64,000 nucleotides of DNA from MWEI01 sp964600235 (GTDB taxonomy: Bacteria; Desulfobacterota; Desulfomonilia; UBA1062): the NCBI GenBank assembly GCA_964600235.1, contig CAZRIV010000002.1:124001-188000 (forward strand), written 5' to 3'. How positions within the stretch are numbered: the first letter of the stretch is position 1; each line of letters opens with the position of its first letter. The notes under the pieces are model-generated. The model was not told the origin of the DNA. It worked only from the letters and a program-made list of their open reading frames with translations, and made no database searches. A program made the translations under genes and the position numbers. Shown piece after piece: positions 15,524-24,541 of this stretch.

Positions 15524-17932
15524 ATGGAGAATGAGAAACAGGCCATAGAAATACCAGAAAACGTCCCGCTTCTTCCCATCAGGGATGTCGTCATATACCC
15601 GTACATGATCCTCCCGCTGTTCGTGGGCAGAGGGTTGTCCATCAAGGCGGTGGATGAGGCCCTGAACAAGGACCGGTATATCTTCCTGGCAGCCCAGAAG
15701 GACTCCACTGTAGAGGAGCCCGCCGAAGACCAGATATTCACGGTCGGCACCGTTGCCATGGTCATCAGGATGCTCAAGCTTCCCGACGGCAGGGTGAAGA
15801 TCCTGGTACAGGGTGTCGCCAAGGCCCGCATCAAGAAGTTCACCAAGGACGAGAAGGGGTTTTTCAGCGTCGATATCGAGAAGATCGACGAGCCCGAGCT
15901 CAAGGAGATCACGGTCGAGGTCGAGGCCATGATGCGCACGGTCAAGGAGCAGTCCGAGAGGATACTCCAGCTCAGGGGCATCGTGTCTCCTGATGCGCTG
16001 TCCATCCTCGAGGCCATAGACGATCCCGGAAGGCTCGCCGACCTGGTGGCGTCGAACCTGAGGCTCAAGGTTGAGGAATCCCAGCATGTCCTGGAAATCG
16101 TGGACCCCATCGAGCGTCTGCGGCACGTGAACCAGCTCCTCAGCAAGGAGATGGAGCTTTCCGAGGTCCAGGCCCGTATCCAGTCCCAGGCCAAGGAGGA
16201 GATGAGCAAGACCCAGCGGGAATACTTCCTGCGCGAGCAGCTGCGTGCCATCCAGCAGGAACTGGGTGAGGTGGACGAAAAGGGCAAGGAGATAGAAGAG
16301 TACCAGGAGAAGATCAACACAGGCGGCATGCCCGATGATGTGAAGAAGGAGGCCACCAAGCAGATCGACAGGCTGCGCATGATGCACCAGGACTCCGCCG
16401 AGGCCAATATCATCAGGACCTACCTCGACTGGATGACCGACCTGCCCTGGGGCAAATCCACTCAGGACAGGCTCGAGGTCAAGGCCGCGGCCAAGATCCT
16501 GGACGAGGACCACTACGGCCTGGAAAAGGTCAAGCAGCGCATCCTCGAATACCTGGCCGTCCGCAAGCTCAACCCTGAAAAGAAGGGCGCCATACTGTGC
16601 TTCGTGGGGCCCCCGGGCGTGGGCAAGACCTCTCTGGGCCGCTCCATTGCCAGGGCCCTGGGCAGGGAGTTCTACCGCCTTTCCATCGGCGGCGTCCGTG
16701 ACGAGGCCGAGATCAGGGGACACAGGCGGACATATATCGGCGCCATGCCGGGACGCATCATCCAGGGGATCAAGCAGGCCGGATCCAACAACCCGGTCTT
16801 CATGATCGACGAGGTGGACAAGATCGGTTCCGATTTCAGGGGAGACCCGTCTTCGGCCCTGCTGGAAGTACTCGACCCGGAGCAGAACTTCTCGTTCCAG
16901 GACCACTACCTGAACGTGCCCTTTGATCTGTCCAAGGTCATGTTCATCACCACGGCCAATCTCATCGACCCCATCCCCGGACCGTTGAAGGACAGGATGG
17001 AGATCATCGAGCTGCCGGGCTATACCGACCAGGAAAAGCTGCAGATCGCCAAGCGCTATCTGGTCTCCAGGCAGGTGACCGAGAACGGCATGAAGGTCGA
17101 GGACATCAAGTTCTCGGACGAGGCTGTTCTCGATCTCATCAACCACTACACCAAGGAGGCCGGCGTCAGGAACCTTGAGCGTGAGATCGGGTCCATCTGC
17201 AGAAAGGTGGCCCGGGATATCGCGGAGAAGAACGGCAAGCGCAAGAAGATATACCGGATCTCGGCCAACAGGGTGTCCAGTTACCTGGGCGTGCAGAAGT
17301 TCCTGCCCGAGCAGGAGCGGAAGGAGCATGAGATCGGCGTGTCCACAGGTCTTGCCTGGACGCAGTACGGCGGCGAGATCCTCTATATCGAGGCCTCGGT
17401 CCTGAAGTGCGGCGAGGGCAAGGGGGGCAATCTGGTGCTCACCGGCCACCTGGGAGACGTGATGAAGGAATCCGCCCAGGCGGGGTTGACCTATATCCGC
17501 TCACGGGCAAAGGATCTCGGCCTGGCCGACACCTTCAACAAAGACAACGATATCCACGTGCACGTGCCGGCCGGGGCCATTCCCAAGGACGGCCCGTCAG
17601 CGGGCATCACCATGGCAACGGCGGTCATTTCGGCGCTGACCAGCAAGGCGGTCCGCAAGGACATCGCCATGACAGGCGAGATAACGCTGCGCGGCAAGGT
17701 CCTGCCCATTGGGGGGCTCAAGGAGAAGACCCTGGCCGCACACCGCAACAAGATCTTTGAGATCATCATCCCGAAAGAGAACGAGAAGGACCTCGAGGAT
17801 ATTCCGCCGCTGGTCAAGAAAAAGGTGAAGTTCTACCCGGTGAGCTCCATGGACGATGTGCTCAAGCACGTGTTCGTCCCGGAAAAGGCTGCCGGTAAGT
17901 CCGGGCTCAAACAGGCAAAGGCGGCAAGCTGA
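15524..17932 (+). CDS. lon: ATP-dependent protease Lon
   Basis: Cytoplasmic AAA+ protease for damaged and regulatory proteins. The 802-residue protein has the N-terminal substrate domain (LPIRDVVIYPYM), a coiled-coil middle, Walker A GPPGVGKT near residue 365, Walker B MIDEVDK, and the C-terminal serine protease domain with Ser692 in DGPSAG and the catalytic Lys about 43 residues later in GGLKEK. Length and motifs are those of bacterial LonA. It follows hsp20 in what appears to be a heat-shock operon and ends with a strong terminator. Confidence 0.98.
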   Translation: MENEKQAIEIPENVPLLPIRDVVIYPYMILPLFVGRGLSIKAVDEALNKDRYIFLAAQKDSTVEEPAEDQIFTVGTVAMVIRMLKLPDGRVKILVQGVAKARIKKFTKDEKGFFSVDIEKIDEPELKEITVEVEAMMRTVKEQSERILQLRGIVSPDALSILEAIDDPGRLADLVASNLRLKVEESQHVLEIVDPIERLRHVNQLLSKEMELSEVQARIQSQAKEEMSKTQREYFLREQLRAIQQELGEVDEKGKEIEEYQEKINTGGMPDDVKKEATKQIDRLRMMHQDSAEANIIRTYLDWMTDLPWGKSTQDRLEVKAAAKILDEDHYGLEKVKQRILEYLAVRKLNPEKKGAILCFVGPPGVGKTSLGRSIARALGREFYRLSIGGVRDEAEIRGHRRTYIGAMPGRIIQGIKQAGSNNPVFMIDEVDKIGSDFRGDPSSALLEVLDPEQNFSFQDHYLNVPFDLSKVMFITTANLIDPIPGPLKDRMEIIELPGYTDQEKLQIAKRYLVSRQVTENGMKVEDIKFSDEAVLDLINHYTKEAGVRNLEREIGSICRKVARDIAEKNGKRKKIYRISANRVSSYLGVQKFLPEQERKEHEIGVSTGLAWTQYGGEILYIEASVLKCGEGKGGNLVLTGHLGDVMKESAQAGLTYIRSRAKDLGLADTFNKDNDIHVHVPAGAIPKDGPSAGITMATAVISALTSKAVRKDIAMTGEITLRGKVLPIGGLKEKTLAAHRNKIFEIIIPKENEKDLEDIPPLVKKKVKFYPVSSMDDVLKHVFVPEKAAGKSGLKQAKAAS

Positions 17933-17957
17933 GGCCGCTGATCTTCGGAGCTTAAGG

Positions 17958-17998
17958 AAGCCGTCCGGCAGGTAGTTACCTGCCGGACGGCTTTTTTT
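17958..17998 (+). terminator. Terminator after lon
   Basis: AAGCCGTCCGGCAGG pairs with CCTGCCGGACGGCTT in a stem of about 15 bp with a very short loop, followed by a run of seven T. Confidence 0.95.
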
Positions 17999-18029
17999 AT
18001 GGGTCAAGTCATGTGAGGACTTTGTAACC

Positions 18030-18150
18030 AGGATTTTGCGTTTGACGGACCGATAAAAAAATCAGTTTACCATGAATGATCCGTTTCATGCACTCCTAAA
18101 AGTGTATCGGCTGTGTATGGACACTTTCAAACGCACAATCCGGATTGAAT
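18030..18150 (+). repeat. Dispersed intergenic repeat, copy B
   Basis: Shares with copy A the words GGATTTTGC and GACGGAC on the left side, and with all copies AAAAGTGTATCGG, TGTATGGACAC and TTCAAACGCACAATC on the right side. It lies between the lon terminator and aqpZ. No large hairpin is kept in this copy. Nothing else is seen in 17999-18265. Confidence 0.7.
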
Positions 18151-18265
18151 GAATCACGCTTTTTAGAATACGTATTGTGTATGGGTTGGAGATACTTATT
18201 ATATCATGTGTCCAGTCACCTGTGTGCCTTCTCCAATGAAGAATAAAATTTCGAGGAGGTTCTTC

Positions 18266-18955
18266 ATGGTTCAGAAGCTCTTGGCGGAGTTCTTCGGTAC
18301 GTTCTGGCTCGTGCTCGGCGGTTGCGGCAGCGCGGTTCTGGCCGCTGCATTCCCCAATGTCGGCATCGGTCTGCTGGGTGTGGCACTGGCCTTCGGGCTG
18401 ACGGTCCTGACCATGGCCTATGCCATCGGCCACATCTCCGGGTGTCACCTGAACCCTGCGGTGTCCTTTGGTCTCCTGGCAGGGGGCCGCTTCCCGGCAA
18501 AAGAGCTCATACCCTATGTCGTCGCACAGGTTATCGGCGGCATAGCGGCCGGATGTGTCCTCTATGTCATCGCGAGCGGGACCCCCGGGTTCGATGTAAC
18601 GGCCGGATTCGCCAGCAACGGGTTCGGCGAGCACTCTCCGGGCGGCTATTCACTGGGGGCGGGGCTTGTGTGCGAAATTGTCATGACCTTCATGTTCCTG
18701 TTCGTCATCATGGGATCGACCGATGAGCGGGCCCCCAAGGGGTTTGCCCCCATAGCCATAGGCCTGTGCCTCACCCTCATCCACCTCATCAGCATACCGG
18801 TCACCAATACATCCGTGAACCCGGCACGGAGCACCGGTGTAGCCCTGTTCGCAGGCGGGTGGGCACTGCATCAGCTCTGGCTGTTCTGGGTGGCGCCCAT
18901 TATCGGCGGCATCCTCGGCGGGTTTGTGTACAGGTTCTTTGAAGAGAAGAAATGA
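18266..18955 (+). CDS. aqpZ: Aquaporin Z water channel
   Basis: Inner-membrane channel for water. From the ATG at 18266, which has GGAGG 6 nt upstream, the protein has 229 residues, six membrane helices and two half-helices with the NPA boxes HLNPAVSFG and SVNPARSTG. The stretch LIHLISIPVTNT carries the His and the downstream Thr and Arg of the narrow water-specific filter, so a glycerol facilitator is unlikely. The frame is open further upstream to 18206 but those residues are not membrane-like and have no ribosome site. Single gene. Confidence 0.95.
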   Translation: MVQKLLAEFFGTFWLVLGGCGSAVLAAAFPNVGIGLLGVALAFGLTVLTMAYAIGHISGCHLNPAVSFGLLAGGRFPAKELIPYVVAQVIGGIAAGCVLYVIASGTPGFDVTAGFASNGFGEHSPGGYSLGAGLVCEIVMTFMFLFVIMGSTDERAPKGFAPIAIGLCLTLIHLISIPVTNTSVNPARSTGVALFAGGWALHQLWLFWVAPIIGGILGGFVYRFFEEKK

Positions 18956-19049
18956 TGGACAAGGTCCCTGACCTGTACGGGCTTGATTCTCAGTGTTTAT
19001 CAGCCGCGTGTATGGGGTTGTCCAGGGGGCATCCTGCTGGTTGCTGCCA

Positions 19050-20039
19050 TCATGCGAGTGATTTTCCCATGCAGTGATAATCGGCCTCGAGCCTGTGAAC
19101 CTCCCTGACCCTGTCAAGCACTATGCTGAAATCGGGACTTGGACCCTCGGATGAGGCCTTGAGGGCAAGGGACAGGTCTGTCCAGGCATTGCCTATCCGC
19201 CGCATGATCTCACAAAGGCCGAGGGCGGCAATCTCGGGGCAGAAGACCTCGGCCTCTTTCAGAAAGTCGGCATACATCAGCCTGAATCCCCCTCCGCCGG
19301 TACCACGGCGCTCGATGACCTGATAGACGAAGCGGGCTGTCCACTGCCAGTCGGGCAAGCCCGGCCAGAGGCCTACAAGTTCCGACATCCATTTTTCCAG
19401 TCCCGCAATACCCTGGAAGTCATGTTTCGCGGAAAGGATCACCCGGCTGTTGTGGGCAATGGCCTGACGGATGACCGTTGGCAGGTCATGGGACAGGGCG
19501 AGCCTCTCGGGGGAAAACTGGTTGCCCTTCATAGGAAAGAAGCCGTTCCCCGAGTAGATGGCCCTTAGCATGTCTTCAAAGGGAACGCTGAGCAGGCCGG
19601 TGCGCTCGGTATCCGTGATGAGGAAGACCCTTTCCCCGGCATCATAGCCCCATACCGTTATGTCGTGGCCCGGGAAGTGGGTTTTCGAGCCATAATAAGG
19701 CAGATGATAGATGTCGGTCTGGATGATCGAAGGCAGCCCTTTATCGATGCTCAGGCACAGGGCCTTTTGGGCTTCCAGCGGGTCTGTGAACTGCTGCCAG
19801 GAAAACGGGCAGCCAATGCGTCTGAAAAATTGTGCCTCTATGTCCGCGGATCGTACGTGGATCATCCTTCCCGGCTTCATGGAGCCGGTGTCCAGGTACC
19901 AGATTCCGAGTCCGGCCCCGATTCCGAAACACATGGCTTCGGTAAAGTCGATACCGTGGAAATTGGCCATATTGCACAGTGCCGTGCTCGCGCAATGACG
20001 GCCCGGGTGGTGGCTGACCGGCAGGAGTGTCCGATTCAT
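19050..20039 (-). CDS. BtrH-like acyltransferase/cysteine-peptidase-fold protein (BtrH_N + DUF4872)
   Basis: A 329-residue soluble protein. The N-terminal segment HHPGRHCAS followed by ALCNMANFHG and GIGAGLG matches the papain-like fold of the butirosin biosynthesis protein BtrH, with Cys16 as likely nucleophile and the His of PGHDITVWGYD as partner. The C-terminal half fits the DUF4872 domain usually joined to it. BtrH moves an acyl group from a carrier protein to an aminoglycoside amine; other members lack such a context. Here no biosynthetic genes are nearby, so the substrate is unknown. The adjacent ybjQ gene is on the same strand 86 nt upstream. Confidence 0.75.
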   Translation of the reverse strand: MNRTLLPVSHHPGRHCASTALCNMANFHGIDFTEAMCFGIGAGLGIWYLDTGSMKPGRMIHVRSADIEAQFFRRIGCPFSWQQFTDPLEAQKALCLSIDKGLPSIIQTDIYHLPYYGSKTHFPGHDITVWGYDAGERVFLITDTERTGLLSVPFEDMLRAIYSGNGFFPMKGNQFSPERLALSHDLPTVIRQAIAHNSRVILSAKHDFQGIAGLEKWMSELVGLWPGLPDWQWTARFVYQVIERRGTGGGGFRLMYADFLKEAEVFCPEIAALGLCEIMRRIGNAWTDLSLALKASSEGPSPDFSIVLDRVREVHRLEADYHCMGKSLA

Positions 20040-20125
20040 GGACAGGTACTTACATCAAATGACAGGTGTTTGCCAATGCATTGAGAAACTCCTGCACCGA
20101 GCGATCGGAGATCACTCGCACCTTG

Positions 20126-20446
20126 CTAGTCCAGGACAACCGCCGTACCGCTAATGCTTACCATGAGCATGCCGTTGCCCTGGCCAAGGACCTCGTAGTC
20201 GAGATCCACCCCCACCACGGCATTGGCACCCACATGGGCTGCGTTCTGCTCCATTTCGGCCATGGCCACTTCCCTGGCTCTGCGCAGTTCCTTCTCATAG
20301 GCTGCGGATCGGCCCCCGATGATGTCGCGCACGCCGGCAAAGAGATCGCGGAACAGGTTTGCGCCCAGGATGGCCTCGCCCGTGACGATCCCCTTATACT
20401 CGCGGATGCGCCTGCCTTCGATGGTCGGTGTGGTGGTAACAATCAT
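20126..20446 (-). CDS. YbjQ family protein (UPF0145)
   Basis: A 106-residue protein of the YbjQ/DUF74 family, which folds as a small pentameric ring and is sometimes called a heavy-metal-binding domain on weak grounds. The signature is clear: TTTPTIEGRRI at the start, GEAILGAN, then GANAVVGVDLDYEV and a final strand. The ATG at 20446 has GGGAGGT upstream; a TTG two codons earlier is also possible. Molecular role is unknown. Confidence 0.88.
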   Translation of the reverse strand: MIVTTTPTIEGRRIREYKGIVTGEAILGANLFRDLFAGVRDIIGGRSAAYEKELRRAREVAMAEMEQNAAHVGANAVVGVDLDYEVLGQGNGMLMVSISGTAVVLD

Positions 20447-20691
20447 TCTCAAAAGACCTCCCTATGTGGTATTCATGACCCGCGCGGCCCTGTAGCCCTC
20501 CAGGCTGCCGCTCCAAGAGACCTCGATGACGTCATTCCCGGATTTCTGGAACAGCCCGGCGATTCGTACCTTTACAGTATTCCTGGAAAGGTTTTTGTCA
20601 AGGGGCTCATATCTTACTCGTCATGATAGAAATCATTTCACGATAGTCTTTTTCTTTTCTAAACATATTCTATAATAAAAGCGGGTATCAT

Positions 20692-21238
20692 GTGTCATCG
20701 CAGAACAAGCTGAACAAACCAGGAATGATGATTCTTGCCGTTGGTGTCATCATAGGCTTCTTCATTGCCATTGCCGGCGCTGCCACCTATCATGCTACCG
20801 GGAACCCTTTATTCTGCATGGCATGCCACAGGATGCAGGGTATTGGCAAGCAGTGGGAGGGATCTCTTCACAAACAGTTTGCCTGCACAGAGTGCCACCT
20901 GCCGGACATGCCACACCCAGGGATCGGAATGGCTTCTGGAAAGGGTCAAAACCGAGCAGAACAATGTCTGGCAGCTCCAGCACTCGGCAGGGCAGGCCAT
21001 CGCCCGGGCGCATGAGGTCATCGGCAAGGCAACCGCATCGGGAAAAGCCGACAGGGCCGGCCTCGAGAAGGCCAGGGAGTTTGTGCGCAAGGCCCAGTGG
21101 TTCTGGGATATGGTGGCTGCAGAGAACAGCATGGGTTTCCATAATCAGGACCAGGTACTCAATACCCTTGGCCGTTCCATCGATATGGCCCACCAGGCAT
21201 CTGCTGCAGCCAGCAAGGCCTCGGGAACACAGTTCTAG
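20692..21238 (+). pseudogene. Diheme NapC/NrfH-like cytochrome c, frame disrupted once
   Basis: Two reading frames join into one 181-residue protein if one G of the GGG at 20920-20922 is removed. The first part has an N-terminal membrane helix (residues 12-32) and two c-type heme sites, CMACH (42-46) and CTECH (65-69), as in NapC/NrfH quinol-oxidising cytochromes, which normally have four. The second part ends with WDMVAAENSMGFHN and a following helix, a pattern like the C-terminal end of the nitrite reductase NrfA. Translation would start at a GTG. The break sits in a short G run, so it may be a sequencing error or a real inactivating mutation. No nitrite reductase gene is nearby. Function is unassigned beyond membrane electron transfer. 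Confidence 0.7.
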
Positions 21239-21354
21239 CTTTAAAGGGATACTCCCGATTGTGTAAGGCCTGCAAAATCTTAGTGCGGCTCTCTCAAAAC
21301 CACCTTCGTTAGAATGCCCAGATTACTATTCATAATAGAATATAATTAGATTAA

Positions 21355-21390
21355 TTGACACAACGTTCAGAGAATGACATACTGTTCATT
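21355..21390 (+). promoter_or_regulatory. Promoter and possible operator of the TetR-efflux operon
   Basis: A perfect -35 TTGACA (21355-21360), 17-nt spacer and CATACT (21378-21383) precede the tetR start by about 50 nt. An imperfect inverted repeat AATGA-N8-TCATT (21373-21390) overlaps the -10 box, as expected for self-repression by the TetR protein. The operator role is inferred. Confidence 0.5.
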
Positions 21391-21433
21391 ATTGAAGGTT
21401 TGAGATTTGCTTGTATTTTATGAAGGGGTTTCC

Positions 21434-22102
21434 ATGCGTCCAAAGTCCGTATCCAGGCGTATAGAGCTGAAGTCCTATAACCGCGCTCTGATACTCAAGA
21501 CGGCCCAGGAGCTATTTTCAACCCACGGATATCACGATGTATCCATGCACCTGATCGCAGAAGAATCGGGGTTTTCCATTGGCACGCTCTACAACTTCTT
21601 CAAGGACAAGGAAGACCTCTACGCCGTGCTGGTGAAAGACAACTTTCTCGCCTTTCACCATGAACTCCTCGAGGCCCTTAACAGTCCGGGGGACGAGGTG
21701 GAGCGCATCCGCGCCTATGTGTCAGCAAAGGGGAGGATCTTTAAGAACAACCGCTCCATGATGAGGCTCTATTTTGCAGAGACACGCCAGACAAGCTTTG
21801 GCATCAAGTCCGGCCTGAATGTGGAGCTCCGAGCCATTTATGAGGACTTCATGCACCGGCTTGCAGATGTTCTTGAGAGCGGAATCAAAAAGGGGCTGTT
21901 CAGGCCTATGATGGAGCCGTACTACCTTGCCGTTGCCGTTGCCAGCCTGACTAACTCATTTCTCTTCCTCTGGCTCGAAGACCCAGAGAAACACCCATAT
22001 GAACGTAACGTCGAGACCATCATGCAGCTGATATTTGAAAATCTTATTATATACCCGGGTGGAAACAGGGTTCTTACCAAGGGGATTGGGCGGAATAAAT
22101 GA
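21434..22102 (+). CDS. TetR family transcriptional regulator of the efflux operon
   Basis: 222-residue regulator with an N-terminal helix-turn-helix: AQELFSTHGYHDVSMHLIA followed by GFSIGTLYNFFKDKEDLY. The rest is a ligand-binding helical domain. The ATG at 21434 has GAAGGGG upstream; an earlier TTG at 21407 is less likely. Its stop overlaps the start of the HlyD gene (ATGA), so regulator, adaptor and pump form one operon. It probably represses this operon and responds to a substrate of the pump. Confidence 0.93.
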   Translation: MRPKSVSRRIELKSYNRALILKTAQELFSTHGYHDVSMHLIAEESGFSIGTLYNFFKDKEDLYAVLVKDNFLAFHHELLEALNSPGDEVERIRAYVSAKGRIFKNNRSMMRLYFAETRQTSFGIKSGLNVELRAIYEDFMHRLADVLESGIKKGLFRPMMEPYYLAVAVASLTNSFLFLWLEDPEKHPYERNVETIMQLIFENLIIYPGGNRVLTKGIGRNK

Positions 22103-22980
22103 ATCTGAAAGAAAACAGAAAAAAGATCGTGATTTTTCTTGCATGCATTGCAGCGATACCGCTGATCGTCTTCTTTGCCGTGCAGGCGGTAAGGGGTTTC
22201 AGCCGGATCACCACCGATGATGCATATGTGGAGGGCCGTGTCCACACTGTTGCCTCCCGGATCAGCGGCACGGTGAAGCAGGTGCATGTCACGGATAATC
22301 AGGCTGTGAAAAAGGGTGCGCTGCTCTTCGAGATAGACCCCGTGGATTTTGAGCTCAAGGTAAGCGAGGCAAGGGCAAGCCTTGAAGTGAAGAAGGCCGT
22401 ACTGGATCAGGCCGTGCGCGACAGGGATAGGGCCCTGGCCTTATTCAACCGGCAGATCTTCCCCAAAGAGCGCTACGAGAATGCCTGTACGGCCTGCAAC
22501 CTGGCAAAGGCCCAGCTGAAGGCGGCCGATGCACAGCTGAAGATTGCGTTGCGCAACCTGGAGTATACACGGGTTTATGCCACCACGGACGGCTGCGTGA
22601 CAAAGAAGTCCGTTGAGGCCGGCAATCAGATACAGGCAGGCCAGCCCCTCATGGCTCTGGTGGACATGAGCGACGTCTGGGTGACAGCGAACTATAAGGA
22701 GACGCAGCTCAGGAACGTGAAAGTGGGCCAGCGGGCGGAAATCAAGGTGGATACCTACCCAGGAAGCGTATTTGTCGGGAGGGTGGACAGCATCATGGCA
22801 GGGACGGGTTCGGCCTTTTCTCTTTTCCCGCCTGAGAATGCCCTTGGCAGCTATGTGAAGGTGGTCCAGCGCATCCCGGTAAAGATCGTTTTCGATGACG
22901 GGACGACAGGACAGAATAAAATGCATGTAGGAATGTCTTGCAATTCCACCATCCTCACGAAAGATGAAGCCCGTAAATAA
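22099..22980 (+). CDS. EmrA/HlyD-type membrane fusion protein
   Basis: Periplasmic adaptor of a drug efflux pump. The 293-residue protein has one N-terminal membrane helix (residues 10-28), the TTDDAYVEGRV segment typical of EmrA, a barrel-sandwich half (ISGTVKQVHV, VKKGALLFEID), a helical hairpin (about 80-150) and the second half (TDGCVTKK, VEAGNQIQAGQPL). It is shorter than E. coli EmrA because the coiled-coil hairpin is short. It overlaps both neighbours. Confidence 0.92.
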   Translation: MNLKENRKKIVIFLACIAAIPLIVFFAVQAVRGFSRITTDDAYVEGRVHTVASRISGTVKQVHVTDNQAVKKGALLFEIDPVDFELKVSEARASLEVKKAVLDQAVRDRDRALALFNRQIFPKERYENACTACNLAKAQLKAADAQLKIALRNLEYTRVYATTDGCVTKKSVEAGNQIQAGQPLMALVDMSDVWVTANYKETQLRNVKVGQRAEIKVDTYPGSVFVGRVDSIMAGTGSAFSLFPPENALGSYVKVVQRIPVKIVFDDGTTGQNKMHVGMSCNSTILTKDEARK

Positions 22981-24508
22981 GTGGATTGTCGCCCTGACGG
23001 TCATACTTCCCACCCTGCTGGAGGTGCTGGACATCTCCGTAGTAAACGTGTCCCTCGACCATATCCGGGGAAGCCTGTCCGCCGGGGTGGACGAGGCCAC
23101 CTGGTCCATCACCGCATACCTGGTGGCGAACGCCGTAATCATCCCTCTGGCCGGATGGCTGAGCCGTCTTTTCGGCAGGAGACGCTATCTGATGGCCTCG
23201 GTTACCCTCTTCACCATCAGCTCGTTTCTCTGCGGCAGCGCACATTCTTTAGGCGCCCTGGTGGTTTTCCGGATTCTCCAGGGCATAGCGGGCGGAGGAC
23301 TGCAGCCCCTGTCACAGGCCATACTGCTTGAGGCTTTCCCCCCAGCCCAATACGGGGTAGCCATGGCCGTATTCGGCATCGGGGTTATGGTCGGCCCTAT
23401 CGCCGGGCCGGTCCTGGGCGGCTGGATCACGGACAACTGGTCGTGGCCCTGGATATTCTACATCAACATCCCGTTGGGTATCCTCTCCCTGGTCCTCATG
23501 AACCTGTTCATACAAGACCCTCCCTACCTGAAGAAGCTCTCGGGACTGAAGGAAAAAATCGACTATATAGGCATTGGCCTCATCGTTGTAGGTATAGGCT
23601 GCCTCCAGCTCGTCCTCGACCATGGTCAGAGGGAGGACTGGTTTTCATCCAGGTTGATCACCACCCTGGCAATAGTGTCCGCTGCTGCGCTGCTGCTTTT
23701 CATAATCGTGGAGCTCAGGATACCAGAGCCCGTATTGAACCTGCGGGTATTCAGGGATAGATCCTTCAGTGCAGGGACCATTATCCAGGCAAGTGCATTC
23801 AGCATGTACATGGGCACCCTCATCATGCTGCCGCTGTTCCTCCAGCAGCTCATGGGGTACAATGCGCTCATGGCAGGGCTCGCCCTCATGCCGGGCGGCG
23901 TCGGGATGCTGCTGTCCATGGCCGTGGTGGGGAAGCTCGTGGAGAAGGTCAATCCGAAGCTCATCCTGGGGGCAGGCATCTGCCTTGCCGCGTACTCCAT
24001 GCACATGCTGGTACGTATCAACCTTTACATCGACTATGAAACCATTGCCTTCACGAGGGTCGTCATGGGTATCGGGCTGGGCATGGTTGTGGTGCCGCTG
24101 TTAAGCCTGTCCTTTTCCTCAATCGATAAAGAGGCCATGGGGAATGCCACCAGCGTATACACCACTCTGCGTACCATGTCCCTGAGCTTCGGTACCGCCC
24201 TTGTGGTAACGCTTTTTTCCAGACGCACCCAGTTCCATCAGTCCCGCCTGGTGGAGGACCTCAATCCCTTTGATCCCCGCTTCCAGCTGGCACTGCAGAA
24301 GATTGCGCCTCTCGTGAAGGCAAAGACGGGCGCCGCACCGGATATGGTGGTGGGCGGTGTCATCTACCAGCAGCTCATGAGAGAGGCGGCCCTGGCCTCT
24401 TTCGTGGATACCTTTTTTGTCTCGGCCCTCATCGTGGCGTGTGTGCTGCCGCTTGTTCTGGTTCTGAAGAGGCCCAAAGAGGGTGGAAGTGTCATGCCGG
24501 TCCACTAG
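22964..24508 (+). CDS. EmrB/QacA-type MFS drug efflux transporter (DHA2, 14 helices)
   Basis: Proton-driven inner-membrane exporter of 514 residues. Features are the N-terminal motif LPTLLEVLDISVVNVSL, motif A GWLSRLFGRRR between helices 2 and 3, and motif C GPVLGGWITDNWSW, with 14 predicted helices. It overlaps the adaptor gene by 17 nt. EmrAB pumps need an outer-membrane channel of the TolC type; none is in the window, so it must be encoded elsewhere. Confidence 0.94.
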   Translation: MKPVNKWIVALTVILPTLLEVLDISVVNVSLDHIRGSLSAGVDEATWSITAYLVANAVIIPLAGWLSRLFGRRRYLMASVTLFTISSFLCGSAHSLGALVVFRILQGIAGGGLQPLSQAILLEAFPPAQYGVAMAVFGIGVMVGPIAGPVLGGWITDNWSWPWIFYINIPLGILSLVLMNLFIQDPPYLKKLSGLKEKIDYIGIGLIVVGIGCLQLVLDHGQREDWFSSRLITTLAIVSAAALLLFIIVELRIPEPVLNLRVFRDRSFSAGTIIQASAFSMYMGTLIMLPLFLQQLMGYNALMAGLALMPGGVGMLLSMAVVGKLVEKVNPKLILGAGICLAAYSMHMLVRINLYIDYETIAFTRVVMGIGLGMVVVPLLSLSFSSIDKEAMGNATSVYTTLRTMSLSFGTALVVTLFSRRTQFHQSRLVEDLNPFDPRFQLALQKIAPLVKAKTGAAPDMVVGGVIYQQLMREAALASFVDTFFVSALIVACVLPLVLVLKRPKEGGSVMPVH

Positions 24509-24541
24509 AGGAGCCTGCGCATGATCGGTATGTCCCTTGAG

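Noticed and set aside
15344..17449. 701-codon open frame on the minus strand opposite lon
   Set aside because: The protein is low-complexity (Leu, Asp, Gly, His-rich) and mirrors the codon pattern of lon; it has no family features. lon itself is certain.
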